The notes: a model not told the origin generated them from the sequence alone. A stretch of 64,000 bases of DNA from Bacillus sp. SD075 (GCF_017355165.1 NZ_JADILK010000022.1:1-64000); one strand, 5' to 3'. Counted from the stretch's first letter, positions 46,186-57,424 are shown. Program-made: numbers and translations.

Positions 46186-47238
46186 ATGGTGAAAGATAAA
46201 GAAAGAATCGCAGTGATTGGAGCTGGGAGCTGGGGAACTGCTTTAGCGCTCGTGATCGCTGATAACCAGCATGAAGTGCGATTATGGGGACATAATCAGA
46301 AACAAATTAATGAAATAAATCAAAATCATACGAATGAAAAATACTTGCCTGGGATTGAATTGCCTTTGGGGATTAAAGGGTATTCTTCGATTAAGGAAGC
46401 ATTGGTCGGGATTGAAATAATAATTTTGGCTGTGCCGACTAAAGCCTACCGGGAAGTGCTTGGTCAGATTGAAGAGGCTCATGATAAGCCGTTGACAATC
46501 GTTCATGTGAGTAAGGGGATTGAACCGGATTCCCTGCTTCGTATATCGGAAATGATTGAAGAAGTCTCTTCGGCGGATTGGCTTAAAGATATAGTGGTTC
46601 TTTCAGGACCGAGCCATGCAGAAGAAGTCAGTCTGCGTCACCCGACAACAGTCGCCGTTTCTTCAAAGAATATGAAAGCTGCCGAAAGGGTTCAGGACAT
46701 CTTTATCAATAATAATTTCCGTGTGTATACAAATCCGGACTTGATTGGTGTTGAAATCGGAGGGGCATTAAAGAATATCATTGCTTTGGCTGCAGGCATT
46801 ACGGATGGTTTAGGCTACGGGGACAATGCCAAGGCTGCATTAATGACACGAGGATTGGCTGAAATATCCCGTCTAGGGGTGGCCATGGGGGCTAACCCAC
46901 TAACGTTTTCAGGCTTAGCTGGGATTGGCGACTTGATCGTCACTTGTACAAGTGTCCATTCGCGTAATTGGAGAGCAGGGAATATGCTTGGTAAAGGGCA
47001 AAAGCTTGAAGAAGTGTTGGAAAACATGGGGATGGTCGTTGAAGGTGTCAGAACCACTAAAGCCGCTTATCAACTAGCTCAAAAGTACGAAGTGAACATG
47101 CCGATCACTGAAGCCCTGTACGATGTTTTATTCAATGGGGAAGAAGTGAAAAAGGCCGTTGACCTTTTGATGAATCGATCAAAAACGAATGAGATGGAAG
47201 AACTTTTTAACATATTGGATAGCAGGCAGCAGGATTAA
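46186..47238 (+). CDS. gpsA: Glycerol-3-phosphate dehydrogenase [NAD(P)+]
   Basis: 350 residues from ATG 46186 (AAGGTGG upstream); the frame opens further upstream but inside der. It makes sn-glycerol 3-phosphate from DHAP for phospholipid synthesis. NAD motif [13 protein letters not shown] (about 8-20), catalytic Lys in [16 protein letters not shown] and the Arg of SRNWRAG are visible. Co-transcribed with der, 16 bases after it. Confidence 0.96.
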   Translation: MVKDKERIAVIGAGSWGTALALVIADNQHEVRLWGHNQKQINEINQNHTNEKYLPGIELPLGIKGYSSIKEALVGIEIIILAVPTKAYREVLGQIEEAHDKPLTIVHVSKGIEPDSLLRISEMIEEVSSADWLKDIVVLSGPSHAEEVSLRHPTTVAVSSKNMKAAERVQDIFINNNFRVYTNPDLIGVEIGGALKNIIALAAGITDGLGYGDNAKAALMTRGLAEISRLGVAMGANPLTFSGLAGIGDLIVTCTSVHSRNWRAGNMLGKGQKLEEVLENMGMVVEGVRTTKAAYQLAQKYEVNMPITEALYDVLFNGEEVKKAVDLLMNRSKTNEMEELFNILDSRQQD

Positions 47239-47373
47239 CCTCCAATCTGTTGATTTTCATAAAAGAATTTCATTAAATTAGGCATTTGATGATGCGCCTT
47301 GCCGTGTATCAGCATACAATGCAACGAAAGTAAACTAGTAATTTGACCTCGGCACGGGGGATTTAGTCAAATG

Positions 47374-47407
47374 AGCAGAAGATATCTAGATATCTTCTGC
47401 TTTTTTT
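47374..47407 (+). terminator. Terminator after gpsA
   Basis: AGCAGAAGATAT/ATATCTTCTGCT with a CTAG loop and T7. Confidence 0.88.
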
Positions 47408-47440
47408 ATAGGCAAAATTCATCTGTTCTCTTTTAATTTA

Positions 47441-47486
47441 TGAATAATTGAATAAGTTATTCAAATTTGCATAAATTGTTCTGCAT
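47441..47486 (+). promoter_or_regulatory. Candidate enhancer site for the sigma-54 activator
   Basis: A 17-base perfect palindrome TTGAATAAGTTATTCAA (47448-47464) is followed by TTTGCATAAATTGTTCTGCATA, in which TGCATA occurs twice. It lies about 60 bp before the -24 element. Similar parts (TTATTCA and a TGCATA pair) occur before the aminotransferase gene. Confidence 0.5.
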
Positions 47487-47523
47487 ATTTCCTTGGTTTT
47501 TGTTAAAAATCGACTATTTTTTT

Positions 47524-47539
47524 TGGTATGAAAATTGCG
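47524..47539 (+). promoter_or_regulatory. Sigma-54 (SigL) promoter of the permease
   Basis: TTGGTATGAAAATTGCG carries the -24 GG (47525-47526) and -12 GC (47537-47538) exactly 10 bp apart, as in the consensus TTGGCACGNNNNTTGCT. Confidence 0.75.
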
Positions 47540-47572
47540 AAGTGTAATATGACCAAAAAAATTATCTGGGAG

Positions 47573-47600
47573 GCGAGGAAAGTTGGTTAACTTTCCTCGC
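47573..47600 (+). other. Perfect 12-bp hairpin in the permease leader
   Basis: GCGAGGAAAGTT/AACTTTCCTCGC with a 4-base loop GGTT, five bases before the ribosome-binding site AAGGAAGGGG. No T run follows, so it is not a terminator; it may stabilise the mRNA or influence translation. Confidence 0.6.
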
Positions 47601-47623
47601 TAAAAAAGGAAGGGGAATGATAC

Positions 47624-48961
47624 ATGCAAACAGGTAAGCTGAAAAGGTCTTTAAACTTATGGCATATCGTATTGCTTGGTGTTGGATATATGACGCCGAT
47701 GGTCGTTTTTGATACATTCGGGATAGTTTCCGGAAAAACGGGGGGGCATGTGCCAACCGCATATGTCATTGCTCTTTTAGCCATGTTATTTACTGCAGCC
47801 AGTTATGGAAAAATGGTGAAAATTTATCCGCAGGCAGGTTCATCTTATACTTACACGCAAAAAACGATCAATCCACATTTAGGGTTCCTTGTCGGATGGT
47901 CTTCGTTACTTGATTATTTATTTTTACCTATGGTGAACGGCATTTTAACAAAAATATACTTAACTGCTCTTTTTCCAAAAGTATACCCGTGGATATGGGT
48001 GGTGGCATTTGTCCTTTTAATGACAGTCATTAACTTATTCAATGTTAATTTTGCAGCTAACTTTAATAGCTTCCTTGTTTTTTTTCAAATGTTGGTCATT
48101 GTTATTTTTGTGGCACTTGTCGTTAAAGGAGTCATGGGCGGAGAAGGAACTGGAGAGGTCTTATCGGTTCAGCCATTCATCGGGCCTCATATGGAAATGT
48201 CGACGCTCATAACAGGTGCTACGATCCTTTGTTTTTCTTTCTTGGGGTTTGACGCAGTCACTACTTTATCGGAAGAAACACCGGATCCATCCAAAACGAT
48301 TCCCCGGGCCATCTTTTTGACTGCTCTTATCGGAGGGGTTTTATTTGTAACGGCATCATTCTTTACACAGTTATTTTTCCCGGATGTTTCCCGTTTTAGC
48401 GATCCTGAAGCAGCTTCTCCGGAAATTGCCCTTTTCGTGGGAGGGAAGTTATTTCAATCTTTCTTTCTTGCGGGAACCTTATGCGGTACCCTTGCCTCCG
48501 GTCTTGCCTCTCATGCTAGTGTTTCTAGGCTGCTATATGTCATGGGGCGTGACCAAATGATTCCGAAAAAACTATTTGGGTTTGTCCACACTAAATACAA
48601 CACGCCATTTTTTAATGTTATATTCGTCGGGTCCATATCGATGGTTGCCTTATTCCTTGATTTGGTGACGGCCGCGTCCCTTATTAACTTTGGGGCTTTA
48701 ATCGCATTTACCTTCGTGAATATTTGCGTAATCGTCCATGCGATGAGAAACAAAAGCTTCAGAACGATTAAAGGGTTTCTTTCAACTATTCTGTCCCCAG
48801 TTTTAGGCGCGGCATCGGTCTTCATTCTGTGGCTTAATCTCGAGCTGAATTCCTTGATTTTAGGAATTGTCTGGGCGGTAATAGGGATTGGTTATCTTCT
48901 GTATCGAACAAAATGGTTTACGGAATCCCCTCCGCTATTCCGTTTTGAAGAAGCACAGTGA
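47624..48961 (+). CDS. APC-family permease, probable putrescine importer
   Basis: 445 residues with about twelve membrane helices. The first helix [22 protein letters not shown] has the unwound Gly-rich segment of APC amino-acid/polyamine permeases, and the sequence resembles the PuuP putrescine importer branch. [19 protein letters not shown] (about 205-223) and [20 protein letters not shown] (about 288-307) are typical. Context supports putrescine: it shares the sigma-54 type of promoter with a PatA-type aminotransferase downstream. Other small amines or amino acids cannot be ruled out. Confidence 0.8.
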   Translation: MQTGKLKRSLNLWHIVLLGVGYMTPMVVFDTFGIVSGKTGGHVPTAYVIALLAMLFTAASYGKMVKIYPQAGSSYTYTQKTINPHLGFLVGWSSLLDYLFLPMVNGILTKIYLTALFPKVYPWIWVVAFVLLMTVINLFNVNFAANFNSFLVFFQMLVIVIFVALVVKGVMGGEGTGEVLSVQPFIGPHMEMSTLITGATILCFSFLGFDAVTTLSEETPDPSKTIPRAIFLTALIGGVLFVTASFFTQLFFPDVSRFSDPEAASPEIALFVGGKLFQSFFLAGTLCGTLASGLASHASVSRLLYVMGRDQMIPKKLFGFVHTKYNTPFFNVIFVGSISMVALFLDLVTAASLINFGALIAFTFVNICVIVHAMRNKSFRTIKGFLSTILSPVLGAASVFILWLNLELNSLILGIVWAVIGIGYLLYRTKWFTESPPLFRFEEAQ

Positions 48962-49719
48962 ATCTACTCGATTCATGAAACGAAAGGGAATGGTAAATGG
49001 CTGATGAGAAAATGAAGAGGGCGTAAATCCTCATGCCTGTTGCTCGATTCGTTTTTCGTTCTTGAGTTAATAAGGGATGTTTATGGGATGGGGCATAGAT
49101 GTCACATGGAATGGTTCAGGGAGCCTGCGAGCTGTGCTTTTCACGGCTTACAGGTATGGATTGATCGCAGGTATATGCGTATACCCAAAGAGTCTATCTA
49201 TACATATGCCGGTGTACTTGTAGGATAGTCGATACTGATGATGGATCAATTATTCATTCCAATGGTCAAGTACATGTTGTTCAGCATTTTCTTTTCAGCC
49301 GCTTTTCTTTCTGTACCGGCTTATGCGTGGATGCTGAGTTTACTGATTATTGTGACGTTTAGTTGCGAAAGCAAATGCTGTACTAACGTTCGGCGCCTTG
49401 TTTTTCAAGATCATATCCATCGTTTTATCTTCTGTGAAATTATATGAATGAACAAGTGAAAGTGGCGGTAGCAGAAGCTTTGAAAGCATGTACCATTGGG
49501 TCCTTAAAGTGCTTTATTAACCTTTATGGATAGCAAACGGTATGGAACCGCCATGATTGGTTAAAGTTGACCTATCTGTGTAAAAAGCCTATGGTGATGA
49601 GTATTAAAGACCATCCATGAATCATTACTATCAGCTTAAGCAAAAGATAACCTGCTTAGAATTTACAAGAAAAGGTGAACGGATCTCTAAGTCAAAGCTG
49701 CATATCTGATTTTTAGGTT
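48962..49719. other. Probable decayed or non-coding interval
   Basis: Between the permease and the regulator lies about 900 bp without a convincing gene. Short ORFs (49087-49227, 49238-49447, 49444-49530) carry hydrophobic stretches but none has a good ribosome-binding site or a family I recognise. Such a run of short hydrophobic fragments in changing frames suggests a decayed membrane-protein gene; this is inference only. Confidence 0.4.
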
Positions 49720-49748
49720 AAAAGGGTCCGCCTAGGGGCCCTTTTGTT
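49720..49748 (+). terminator. Terminator before the regulator gene
   Basis: AAAAGGGTCC pairs with GGGGCCCTTTT, with a short loop. It separates the permease transcript from the regulator. Confidence 0.65.
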
Positions 49749-49861
49749 GCGGAATGGAGTAAGGGAAATGCTGGATATGAATAATGGTACAAGCTATTTT
49801 TTATCTTGCAATTCAGAATTATGATAAAATATAGGGTAGGTTACAAAAGGAGAGTGAAACT

Positions 49862-51967
49862 ATGTTATCTATTCCGGATGATAAAATTAGACCATTCATA
49901 ACTATAACAATCGATCAGCCTACATTTTCAGACCAAAAAATTCATGAGATACAGGAACCTTTCTTCTTTCTTATGAAGGAAAATCAAGTATTTGCGTATA
50001 TCCGCATGGATGACCTCCCGTTAAATGAAAAAGTAACGACAGTCGATCAGCTTTTACAGTATGCTTTTTCGATTGATAATGTCTGTAAATTGCACCCTAA
50101 CATTTCCTTGCCGCATCTGTTTCAAATTATCGGTGAACCTATCGTACTGATAAAAACGGATGAGGGCCTGCTTACCGGTTATGTAAAAAGGGAAGATGTG
50201 TTAGCTGAATTATTCAAACAGGACAGCAAACAAAATTTAGACCTGTTAAATGTTATTTTAACCTCCATTCCTATGGGGATTTTTGTGGCTGATAAAGAAA
50301 AAAATATCGTGAACTTCAATGAATCAGGCTTGAAGATGATAAAAATGTCTTCTGAACAAGTCCTTCAAGAACCTGCTGCGAACATCTTCAATAATCAGCA
50401 TATACATAGCGTGTTTACCAGCGGGAGCAGTATTCTGAATCAGCTGGAGATTACTGAAGTCATGAGTGTGCTTGTCGACTATAGCCCGATTCTGAACCAT
50501 GAAAAAGAAGTCGAAGGCCTGATCATCATCGTTCAGGATTTACCGATGGTTGAGGAAATGGCCATGGAAATAGAATTGATAAAAAGCTCGAATAAAGACT
50601 TGAATGCCATTTTAGCGAATATCTATGATGAAATACTTGTAGTCAATCAAAAAGGAGAGCTGCTGCGTTATAGTGACAGCATCATCTCAGGATTCTGGGG
50701 GAAGGATTTAAAAGATTATATCGGGAAGAATCTCTTGCAATTGGAAGATGAAGGGATCTTTAATCCTTCGGTCACCCGGTTGGTCCTTGAACAAAAAAAG
50801 AAAGTATCGATTGTCCAGGATACGAAAACGAATAAGAAAGTCCTTTCCGTCGGCACCCCCGTGTTCAATGAAAAAGGGAATATAGATCGAATCGTCATTG
50901 CATCAAGGGATATAACGGAAACGACACAATTGAAATCGGAATTAAATGAAATGAGGAAAGAACTCGACTCCTTCAAAAAGCAGGATCAATTTTATAAAGA
51001 GTTGGTTTTTGCAAGTCCTAAAATGGAGCAGATAATCAGCCAAGTCAAGAAAATCGCTCATTTTTCATCTACTGTATTAATCAACGGGGAGTCGGGAGTA
51101 GGTAAAGAAGTGATTGCTGAAGCCATTCATAAAATGGGCAGGCGATCCAAGCAACCTTTCCTGAAGATAAATTGCGGGGCTATTCCGGAAAACCTCCTTG
51201 AAAGTGAATTGTTTGGTTATACGAAGGGTTCCTTTACAGGAGCGGATAAAAATGGGAAGATAGGCTACTTTCAACAGGCCAATAAAGGTGTTTTATTCCT
51301 TGATGAAGTGGGTGACATGCCTATACATCTGCAAGTCAAGCTGCTGCGGGTCCTCCAGGAACAGGAAGTGATTCCGATTGGTAGCACTACGCCCATTTCC
51401 ATTGATGTTCAAATTGTTGCGGCCACGAATAAGAGTCTGGAAAAAATGGTCGAGATGGGGACGTTCAGAGAAGATTTATTCTATCGATTGAACGTCATAC
51501 CCATACATGTGCCCCCTTTAAGGGAAAGGCCGGAGGATATACCACCGCTAGCCTTTCATTTCCTGCAAAAACTGAATGAAAGGTATCAGCGGAATTACCA
51601 CTTTTCCCCCGATGCGTTAAATATACTGGAAGTCTATACCTGGCCGGGGAACATTCGTGAGTTGCAGAACATGATTGAAAGATTGGTTGTTTCAGCAGAT
51701 GAAGAGATGATCGATGCTGACTTCATTCAAAGGTTCATACCTGTGGGCAGTGACTTTAAACAAACGAAACCAATCATTACGAGAATCCTTCCGCTGCAGG
51801 AGGCACAGGATCATGTCGAAGAGCAATTGATCATGCTTGCCATGAAACAGTATAAAACTACGACCAAAGCGGCAAAAGCGCTCGGAATAAGTCAATCGTC
51901 AGTGAGCAGGAAGTATCAAAAAGTGTTAGCTGAACAGAGTAAGAAAATCGAAAAAAATGCATATTGA
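49862..51967 (+). CDS. Sigma-54-dependent activator with PAS domains
   Basis: 701 residues. A CBS-like N-terminal region (1-120), two PAS domains (about 128-235 and 245-360), a short coiled coil (about 360-380), the AAA+ enhancer-binding domain (about 388-625) and a C-terminal TyrR-type helix-turn-helix (AAKALGISQSSVSRKYQKV, about 672-690). In the AAA+ domain: Walker A GESGVGKE, sigma-54 contact loop GSFTGA (usual GAFTGA), Walker B FLDEVGD, and arginine fingers in REDLFYRLNV. It should activate the two SigL promoters that flank it. The signal it senses is unknown; polyamines are plausible from context. GGAGAG precedes the ATG. Confidence 0.93.
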   Translation: MLSIPDDKIRPFITITIDQPTFSDQKIHEIQEPFFFLMKENQVFAYIRMDDLPLNEKVTTVDQLLQYAFSIDNVCKLHPNISLPHLFQIIGEPIVLIKTDEGLLTGYVKREDVLAELFKQDSKQNLDLLNVILTSIPMGIFVADKEKNIVNFNESGLKMIKMSSEQVLQEPAANIFNNQHIHSVFTSGSSILNQLEITEVMSVLVDYSPILNHEKEVEGLIIIVQDLPMVEEMAMEIELIKSSNKDLNAILANIYDEILVVNQKGELLRYSDSIISGFWGKDLKDYIGKNLLQLEDEGIFNPSVTRLVLEQKKKVSIVQDTKTNKKVLSVGTPVFNEKGNIDRIVIASRDITETTQLKSELNEMRKELDSFKKQDQFYKELVFASPKMEQIISQVKKIAHFSSTVLINGESGVGKEVIAEAIHKMGRRSKQPFLKINCGAIPENLLESELFGYTKGSFTGADKNGKIGYFQQANKGVLFLDEVGDMPIHLQVKLLRVLQEQEVIPIGSTTPISIDVQIVAATNKSLEKMVEMGTFREDLFYRLNVIPIHVPPLRERPEDIPPLAFHFLQKLNERYQRNYHFSPDALNILEVYTWPGNIRELQNMIERLVVSADEEMIDADFIQRFIPVGSDFKQTKPIITRILPLQEAQDHVEEQLIMLAMKQYKTTTKAAKALGISQSSVSRKYQKVLAEQSKKIEKNAY

Positions 51968-51970
51968 ATA

Positions 51971-52015
51971 AAAGCCGTTGTCAAGTGATGAAATTTACTT
52001 GGCAACGGCTTTTAT
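51971..52015 (+). terminator. Terminator after the regulator
   Basis: AGCCGTTGTCAAGT/ACTTGGCAACGGCT stem (one G-T pair), 10-base loop, T-rich tail. Confidence 0.85.
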
Positions 52016-52061
52016 CTTTATGGAGGCATTTGGCAAGCTTTTTTATAATTTCCCAAGGAAG

Positions 52062-52098
52062 ATTATTCAAAGTGAAATAATGATATGCATGTTTGCAT
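52062..52098 (+). promoter_or_regulatory. Candidate enhancer site upstream of patA
   Basis: ATTATTCAAAGTGAAATAAT (imperfect palindrome, 52062-52081) followed by TATGCATGTTTGCATA (52084-52099 region). The same two parts, TTATTCA and paired TGCATA, are found before the permease at a similar distance from the -24 element. Confidence 0.5.
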
Positions 52099-52149
52099 AG
52101 TTTCAGAGTGATTTATCAAAAAAAAAAGCGATTTCATTGGATGGTTTAC

Positions 52150-52166
52150 TTGGCATGGTTCTTGCT
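52150..52166 (+). promoter_or_regulatory. Sigma-54 (SigL) promoter of patA
   Basis: TTGGCATGGTTCTTGCT is close to the full -24/-12 consensus: GG at 52152-52153, GC at 52164-52165, 10 bp between. Confidence 0.88.
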
Positions 52167-52249
52167 TGATTAATAAGCATAAGAAAAAAGGGAGGTAAGC
52201 ATCAAAGTTTCATAAAGGAATTTAAATTAACCATCCACTAAAGATATAA

Positions 52250-53641
<1,392 letters not shown>

Positions 53642-53683
53642 TTTAATTAAGCAGAGAAACAGCCTTAGTTTCAGCCTTTCGAT

Positions 53684-53730
53684 AAAAAGGTTTCGGAATG
53701 TTCCCATTCCGAAACCTTTTTGATTTTTTA
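53684..53730 (+). terminator. Terminator after patA
   Basis: A 17-bp perfect stem (53684-53700 with 53705-53721), 4-base loop and T-rich tail. Confidence 0.9.
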
Positions 53731-53911
53731 ATTGGTTTTGGATCAGTATGGAACTTATTATACATAAATCTTGTTATACACTTGTACCTCAAAATTTTTT
53801 TCGTGAAAATGAGTCATGAAAACGGGAATTGCACAGATTGGACAATGATTTAATTCCTTTAACGTAATTTGGTATGTTATAATAATTTCTGGAAAAAGGA
53901 GTGATGAAGAT

Positions 53912-54109
53912 ATGACACCTGCTCTGCAAAAAATGTGGATATCCTTTATAGCTATGGGCTTTATGGTTATCTCCATATTTCTAATCTACTTAAGCCGCTA
54001 TAAATTAAAAGGTTTTTGGAGAGTCTTGACAGCAATTATCGCATACATACTTATGATTCTAGCCGGCTTGATCATCCTTATCGTTGTTCTTAGCGGGCCA
54101 ACCACTTGA
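53912..54109 (+). CDS. yphE: DUF2768 membrane protein YphE
   Basis: 65 residues with two membrane helices (about 8-28 and 37-60). The start MTPALQKMWISFIAMGFM and the position before yphF match B. subtilis YphE (DUF2768). Function unknown, sporulation-associated genomic context. GGAGTGATG lies upstream of the ATG. Confidence 0.82.
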   Translation: MTPALQKMWISFIAMGFMVISIFLIYLSRYKLKGFWRVLTAIIAYILMILAGLIILIVVLSGPTT

Positions 54110-54122
54110 TAGGTGAGGAGAA

Positions 54123-54848
54123 ATGATGAGAAATTTTTTCAAAATATTATGTTTATTATGCATCTCTGTATCATTATCTGGCTGCTTATATCCGGAGAAG
54201 CAAAAAATGCAAAACCAACTGCCGTATAAAGAGCAAATACAATCCGTCCAAAGTGCAGTGGACCAATTTCAGAAAGATGAAGGCGGCATCTTGCCCATTG
54301 TTACAAAAGAGGCAGGTACACCAATTTATCAAAAATATGTCATAAAATTTTCTAAGATTTCACCAAGGTATATGGCTGAACCACCCGACAATGCCTTTGA
54401 ATCTGGAGGCGTCTTTCAATATATCCTCGTTAATGTTGAAAAGGATCCGACGGTAAAGCTGTTGGATGTCAGGGTGGCACAGAAGATTCAGGATGTTTCC
54501 TTGAGATTGACTGCTTATCAACAAAGCAACGGATACCCCCCCTTTAAGGAAAGGTTGTCCGATAATGTCTTTACGCTTGATTATGAGAAAATGGGCCTGA
54601 AGGAAGCTCCGACGGTCACGAGCCCATTTTCACAAAAAGACTTATATCTTGTAGTCGATGGGCAAGGCAGCATTTTTGTTGATTATACCCCGGACTTACT
54701 TGAGGCATTGGAGAAGCATGAGGGGGAAATCAAGCCAGGTGAAGATATCCGGGAACTGCTGGTTCAGAGTTCGGAATTCGTCCCTGCCTTTTCAATGCCA
54801 TATACAATTGATGAAAAAACAAATAATCCAATATTTCTTACAAAATAG
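54123..54848 (+). CDS. yphF: Lipoprotein YphF
   Basis: 241 residues. Lipobox LSGC near residues 19-22 after a hydrophobic signal peptide indicates a membrane-anchored lipoprotein. The body is soluble and polar, with conserved TYTPDLLEALEK-like and PYTIDEKTNNPIF segments. Matches B. subtilis YphF in size and position. GTGAGGAG precedes two adjacent ATGs (54123, 54126). Confidence 0.83.
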   Translation: MMRNFFKILCLLCISVSLSGCLYPEKQKMQNQLPYKEQIQSVQSAVDQFQKDEGGILPIVTKEAGTPIYQKYVIKFSKISPRYMAEPPDNAFESGGVFQYILVNVEKDPTVKLLDVRVAQKIQDVSLRLTAYQQSNGYPPFKERLSDNVFTLDYEKMGLKEAPTVTSPFSQKDLYLVVDGQGSIFVDYTPDLLEALEKHEGEIKPGEDIRELLVQSSEFVPAFSMPYTIDEKTNNPIFLTK

Positions 54849-54852
54849 GCAT

Positions 54853-54900
54853 AACCCTTCTTCTGCAAAATATATTGTAGGGGAAGGGTTATTTCTTTTA
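54853..54900 (+). terminator. Terminator after yphF
   Basis: AACCCTTC/GAAGGGTT stem with inner TTCTGCAA/TTGTAGG pairing and a T-rich tail. Confidence 0.7.
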
Positions 54901-55080
54901 TCTTTATTTCATCTTACTTTTAAAATAACAACCCTTATATAAAATTTCTGGTGGAGGAAGGGATTGAACCAGGTAAATAATTGGAATAAATTTTTAGGAC
55001 AACATCATAGATATATAATGTCCTAAATAAATGCAAATGGATAAACGAAATCCCAAAACTCTAATTCGGGAGGGGATACC

Positions 55081-56559
55081 TTGGAAAAGGTAGATATTTT
55101 TAAAGATATAGCTGAACGGACCGGTGGCGATATATACTTGGGGGTGGTCGGTGCCGTCAGGACTGGGAAATCTACATTTATTAAAAAATTCATGGAGCTA
55201 GTCGTCATTCCGAATATTCCTTCAGAGGCGGACCGTGCCAGGGCACAGGATGAATTGCCTCAAAGTGCTGCTGGAAAGACGATCATGACAACGGAACCCA
55301 AATTCGTACCGAACCAGGCAGCATCGATTCAAGTAGCTGAAGGTCTCGACGTGAACATCCGTTTAGTTGATTGTGTCGGTTATACTATACCTGGGGCTAA
55401 GGGGTATGAAGATGAAAATGGTCCCCGCATGATTCACACACCTTGGTATGAAGAGCCGATTCCGTTCAATGAAGCGGCTGAGATCGGCACTCGCAAAGTC
55501 ATTCAAGATCATTCCACATTAGGCGTAGTCGTTACGACGGATGGATCAATAGGAGAAATTCCGCGAAGTGATTATTTAGAGGCCGAGGAAAGGGTTGTCG
55601 AAGAATTGAAGGAGGTTGGCAAGCCATTTATCATGATTGTCAATTCCGTTCAGCCTCACCACCCGAATACGGTAGCACTAAGGGAATCCCTGCAGGAAAA
55701 GTATGATATCCCTGTATTGGCCATGAGTGTCGAAGGAATGCGGGAATCTGATGTTTACAGCGTACTGCGTGAGGCCCTGTACGAATTTCCTGTTCTCGAG
55801 GTCAATGTTAATCTCCCGAGCTGGGTAATGGTTCTTCGCGAGGATCATTGGTTAAGGGAAAGTTATCAGGAAGCGGTCAAAGAGACCGTTAAGGATATTA
55901 AACGCCTGCGGGATGTTGATCGGGTAGTCGGTCAATTCAATGAATTCGAGTTCATTGACCGCGCTGCGCTTGCAGGGATTGAGATGGGGCAGGGTGTTGC
56001 AGAAATCGACCTATACGCCCCTGATGAACTCTATGATGATATTCTGAAGGAAATTGTCGGTGTGGAGATTCGGGGCAAGGATCATCTGTTATCTTTGATG
56101 CAGGACTTTGCGTATGCGAAAGCAGAGTATGATCAGGTGGCCGATGCATTGAGAATGGTCAAACAAACGGGGTATGGTGTCGCAGCCCCATCCCTTAACG
56201 ATATGAGTCTTGATGAACCGGAAATCATCCGTCAGGGAGCTAGGTTTGGTGTCAGGCTAAAAGCCGTAGCTCCTTCCATCCATATGATCAAGGTCGATGT
56301 CGAATCCGAATTCTCGCCAATCATCGGTACGGAAAAGCAAAGTGAGGAATTAGTCCGGTATCTGATGCAGGATTTCGAAGACAATCCACTTTCCATTTGG
56401 AACTCCGATATTTTTGGCAGAAGCCTAAGTTCCTACGTAAGGGAAGGCATACAGGTGAAATTAGCGATGATGCCAGACAATGCGCGCTATAAATTGAAAG
56501 AAACACTGGAGAGGATAATTAATGAGGGCAGTGGGGGATTGATTGCCATCATCTTATAA
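55081..56559 (+). CDS. spoIVA: Spore coat morphogenetic ATPase SpoIVA
   Basis: 492 residues, the exact length of B. subtilis SpoIVA and nearly identical in sequence. Made in the mother cell, it polymerises around the forespore with ATP hydrolysis to form the basement layer of the coat. Walker A GAVRTGKST (about 24-32), Walker-B/switch region VDCVGYT, and the Sensor-threonine block TTDGSIGEIPRSDY. The TTG start at 55081 follows GGGAGGGG. A SigE promoter is expected upstream, but I cannot place it with confidence. Confidence 0.97.
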   Translation: MEKVDIFKDIAERTGGDIYLGVVGAVRTGKSTFIKKFMELVVIPNIPSEADRARAQDELPQSAAGKTIMTTEPKFVPNQAASIQVAEGLDVNIRLVDCVGYTIPGAKGYEDENGPRMIHTPWYEEPIPFNEAAEIGTRKVIQDHSTLGVVVTTDGSIGEIPRSDYLEAEERVVEELKEVGKPFIMIVNSVQPHHPNTVALRESLQEKYDIPVLAMSVEGMRESDVYSVLREALYEFPVLEVNVNLPSWVMVLREDHWLRESYQEAVKETVKDIKRLRDVDRVVGQFNEFEFIDRAALAGIEMGQGVAEIDLYAPDELYDDILKEIVGVEIRGKDHLLSLMQDFAYAKAEYDQVADALRMVKQTGYGVAAPSLNDMSLDEPEIIRQGARFGVRLKAVAPSIHMIKVDVESEFSPIIGTEKQSEELVRYLMQDFEDNPLSIWNSDIFGRSLSSYVREGIQVKLAMMPDNARYKLKETLERIINEGSGGLIAIIL

Positions 56560-56574
56560 AAACGTTTAAAAGCT

Positions 56575-56606
56575 GGACCAACTCCATTTATGGATTGGTC
56601 TTTTTG
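56575..56606 (+). terminator. Terminator after spoIVA
   Basis: GGACCAACTCCAT pairs with ATGGATTGGTC, followed by T5. Confidence 0.8.
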
Positions 56607-56834
56607 CATGCAACTGACGTCAGGTTCGCAAGAAAAATATCATTTATGAACGTTAATATTTGAAATAATCTGCAGTTTTTTAGTATAATCTTGAAAAAAC
56701 CCTGTGGTTAAGCGATTTTCAGCAATATAATAAGTTTAATTTCTATAAAAAAAGGAAATGATGAATAGTGAAAGATAAAATTTATAATATATACAATTAT
56801 TAATGAAAAGATTCCCATTATTTTTTGAATTCCC

Positions 56835-56862
56835 TTGCTAAGCTAATAGGATTTGTGATAAT
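56835..56862 (+). promoter_or_regulatory. Candidate hbs promoter
   Basis: -35 TTGCTA (56835-56840) and extended -10 TGTGATAAT (ending 56862), spacer 16 bp. It would give a leader of about 195 bases. The remainder of the 500-bp spoIVA-hbs gap shows no gene. Confidence 0.5.
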
Positions 56863-57063
56863 CTACATACAGAAAACGCGTTATATCAGCGATTTCAACC
56901 TATTTATAAATTTCTGGTTGAATTATTTGGAAAAAAATCCGACTTGATAATCCTGGATTGCCAGTGAATGAAAATTTTTGGACCGAAGCTAATATCAAAT
57001 CACTATTATAGTGTTGTAATAATGATTTTTTATAAAGATTCCTTTTGGGAGGAGGTGAATGGC

Positions 57064-57336
57064 ATGAACAAAACAGAATTGATTAATGAAGTTGTTACAG
57101 CAACTGAAATTTCTAAGAAAGACGCTACAAAAGCTGTTGATGCTGTTTTTGATACAATCTTAGAAGCTCTAAAAAACGGTGATAAAGTACAATTGATTGG
57201 TTTTGGTAACTTTGAAGTTCGTGAACGTGCGGCTCGTAAAGGCCGTAACCCACAAACTGGTGACGAAATCGAAATTGCAGCTAGCAAAGTGCCAGCTTTC
57301 AAACCCGGTAAAGCGCTGAAAGATGCAGTGAAGTAA
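57064..57336 (+). CDS. hbs: HU-type DNA-binding protein HBsu
   Basis: 90 residues from ATG 57064, which has the full GGGAGGAGGTGA ribosome-binding site upstream. Histone-like protein that bends and compacts DNA. The DNA-arm sequence [23 protein letters not shown] and the terminal [11 protein letters not shown] are typical of HU. The gene differs from neighbours in lacking rare codons, as expected for a highly expressed protein. Confidence 0.97.
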   Translation: MNKTELINEVVTATEISKKDATKAVDAVFDTILEALKNGDKVQLIGFGNFEVRERAARKGRNPQTGDEIEIAASKVPAFKPGKALKDAVK

Positions 57337-57365
57337 TTCTACCATTACATACGGGTGCTTAACCG

Positions 57366-57398
57366 AAAAGGGCCGCGTGAAAACGCGGCCCTTTTTTT
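57366..57398 (+). terminator. Terminator after hbs
   Basis: AAAAGGGCCGCGT/ACGCGGCCCTTTTT with a GAAA loop and T7. Confidence 0.92.
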
Positions 57399-57424
57399 GC
57401 TTCTTAATTTCCATCTGTGATAAT
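57397..57424 (+). promoter_or_regulatory. mtrA promoter
   Basis: -35 TTGCTT (57397-57402, overlapping the hbs terminator T run) and extended -10 TGTGATAAT (GATAAT 57419-57424), spacer 16 bp. Confidence 0.55.

Noticed and set aside
49238-49447. 69-codon hydrophobic ORF in the putrescine island
   Set aside because: No ribosome-binding site and no family; better treated as part of a decayed stretch.
52186-52215. Upstream ORF after GGAGGTAAGC in the patA leader
   Set aside because: The Shine-Dalgarno-like GGAGGT is followed by ATC rather than a usual start codon, and the frame closes after four codons.
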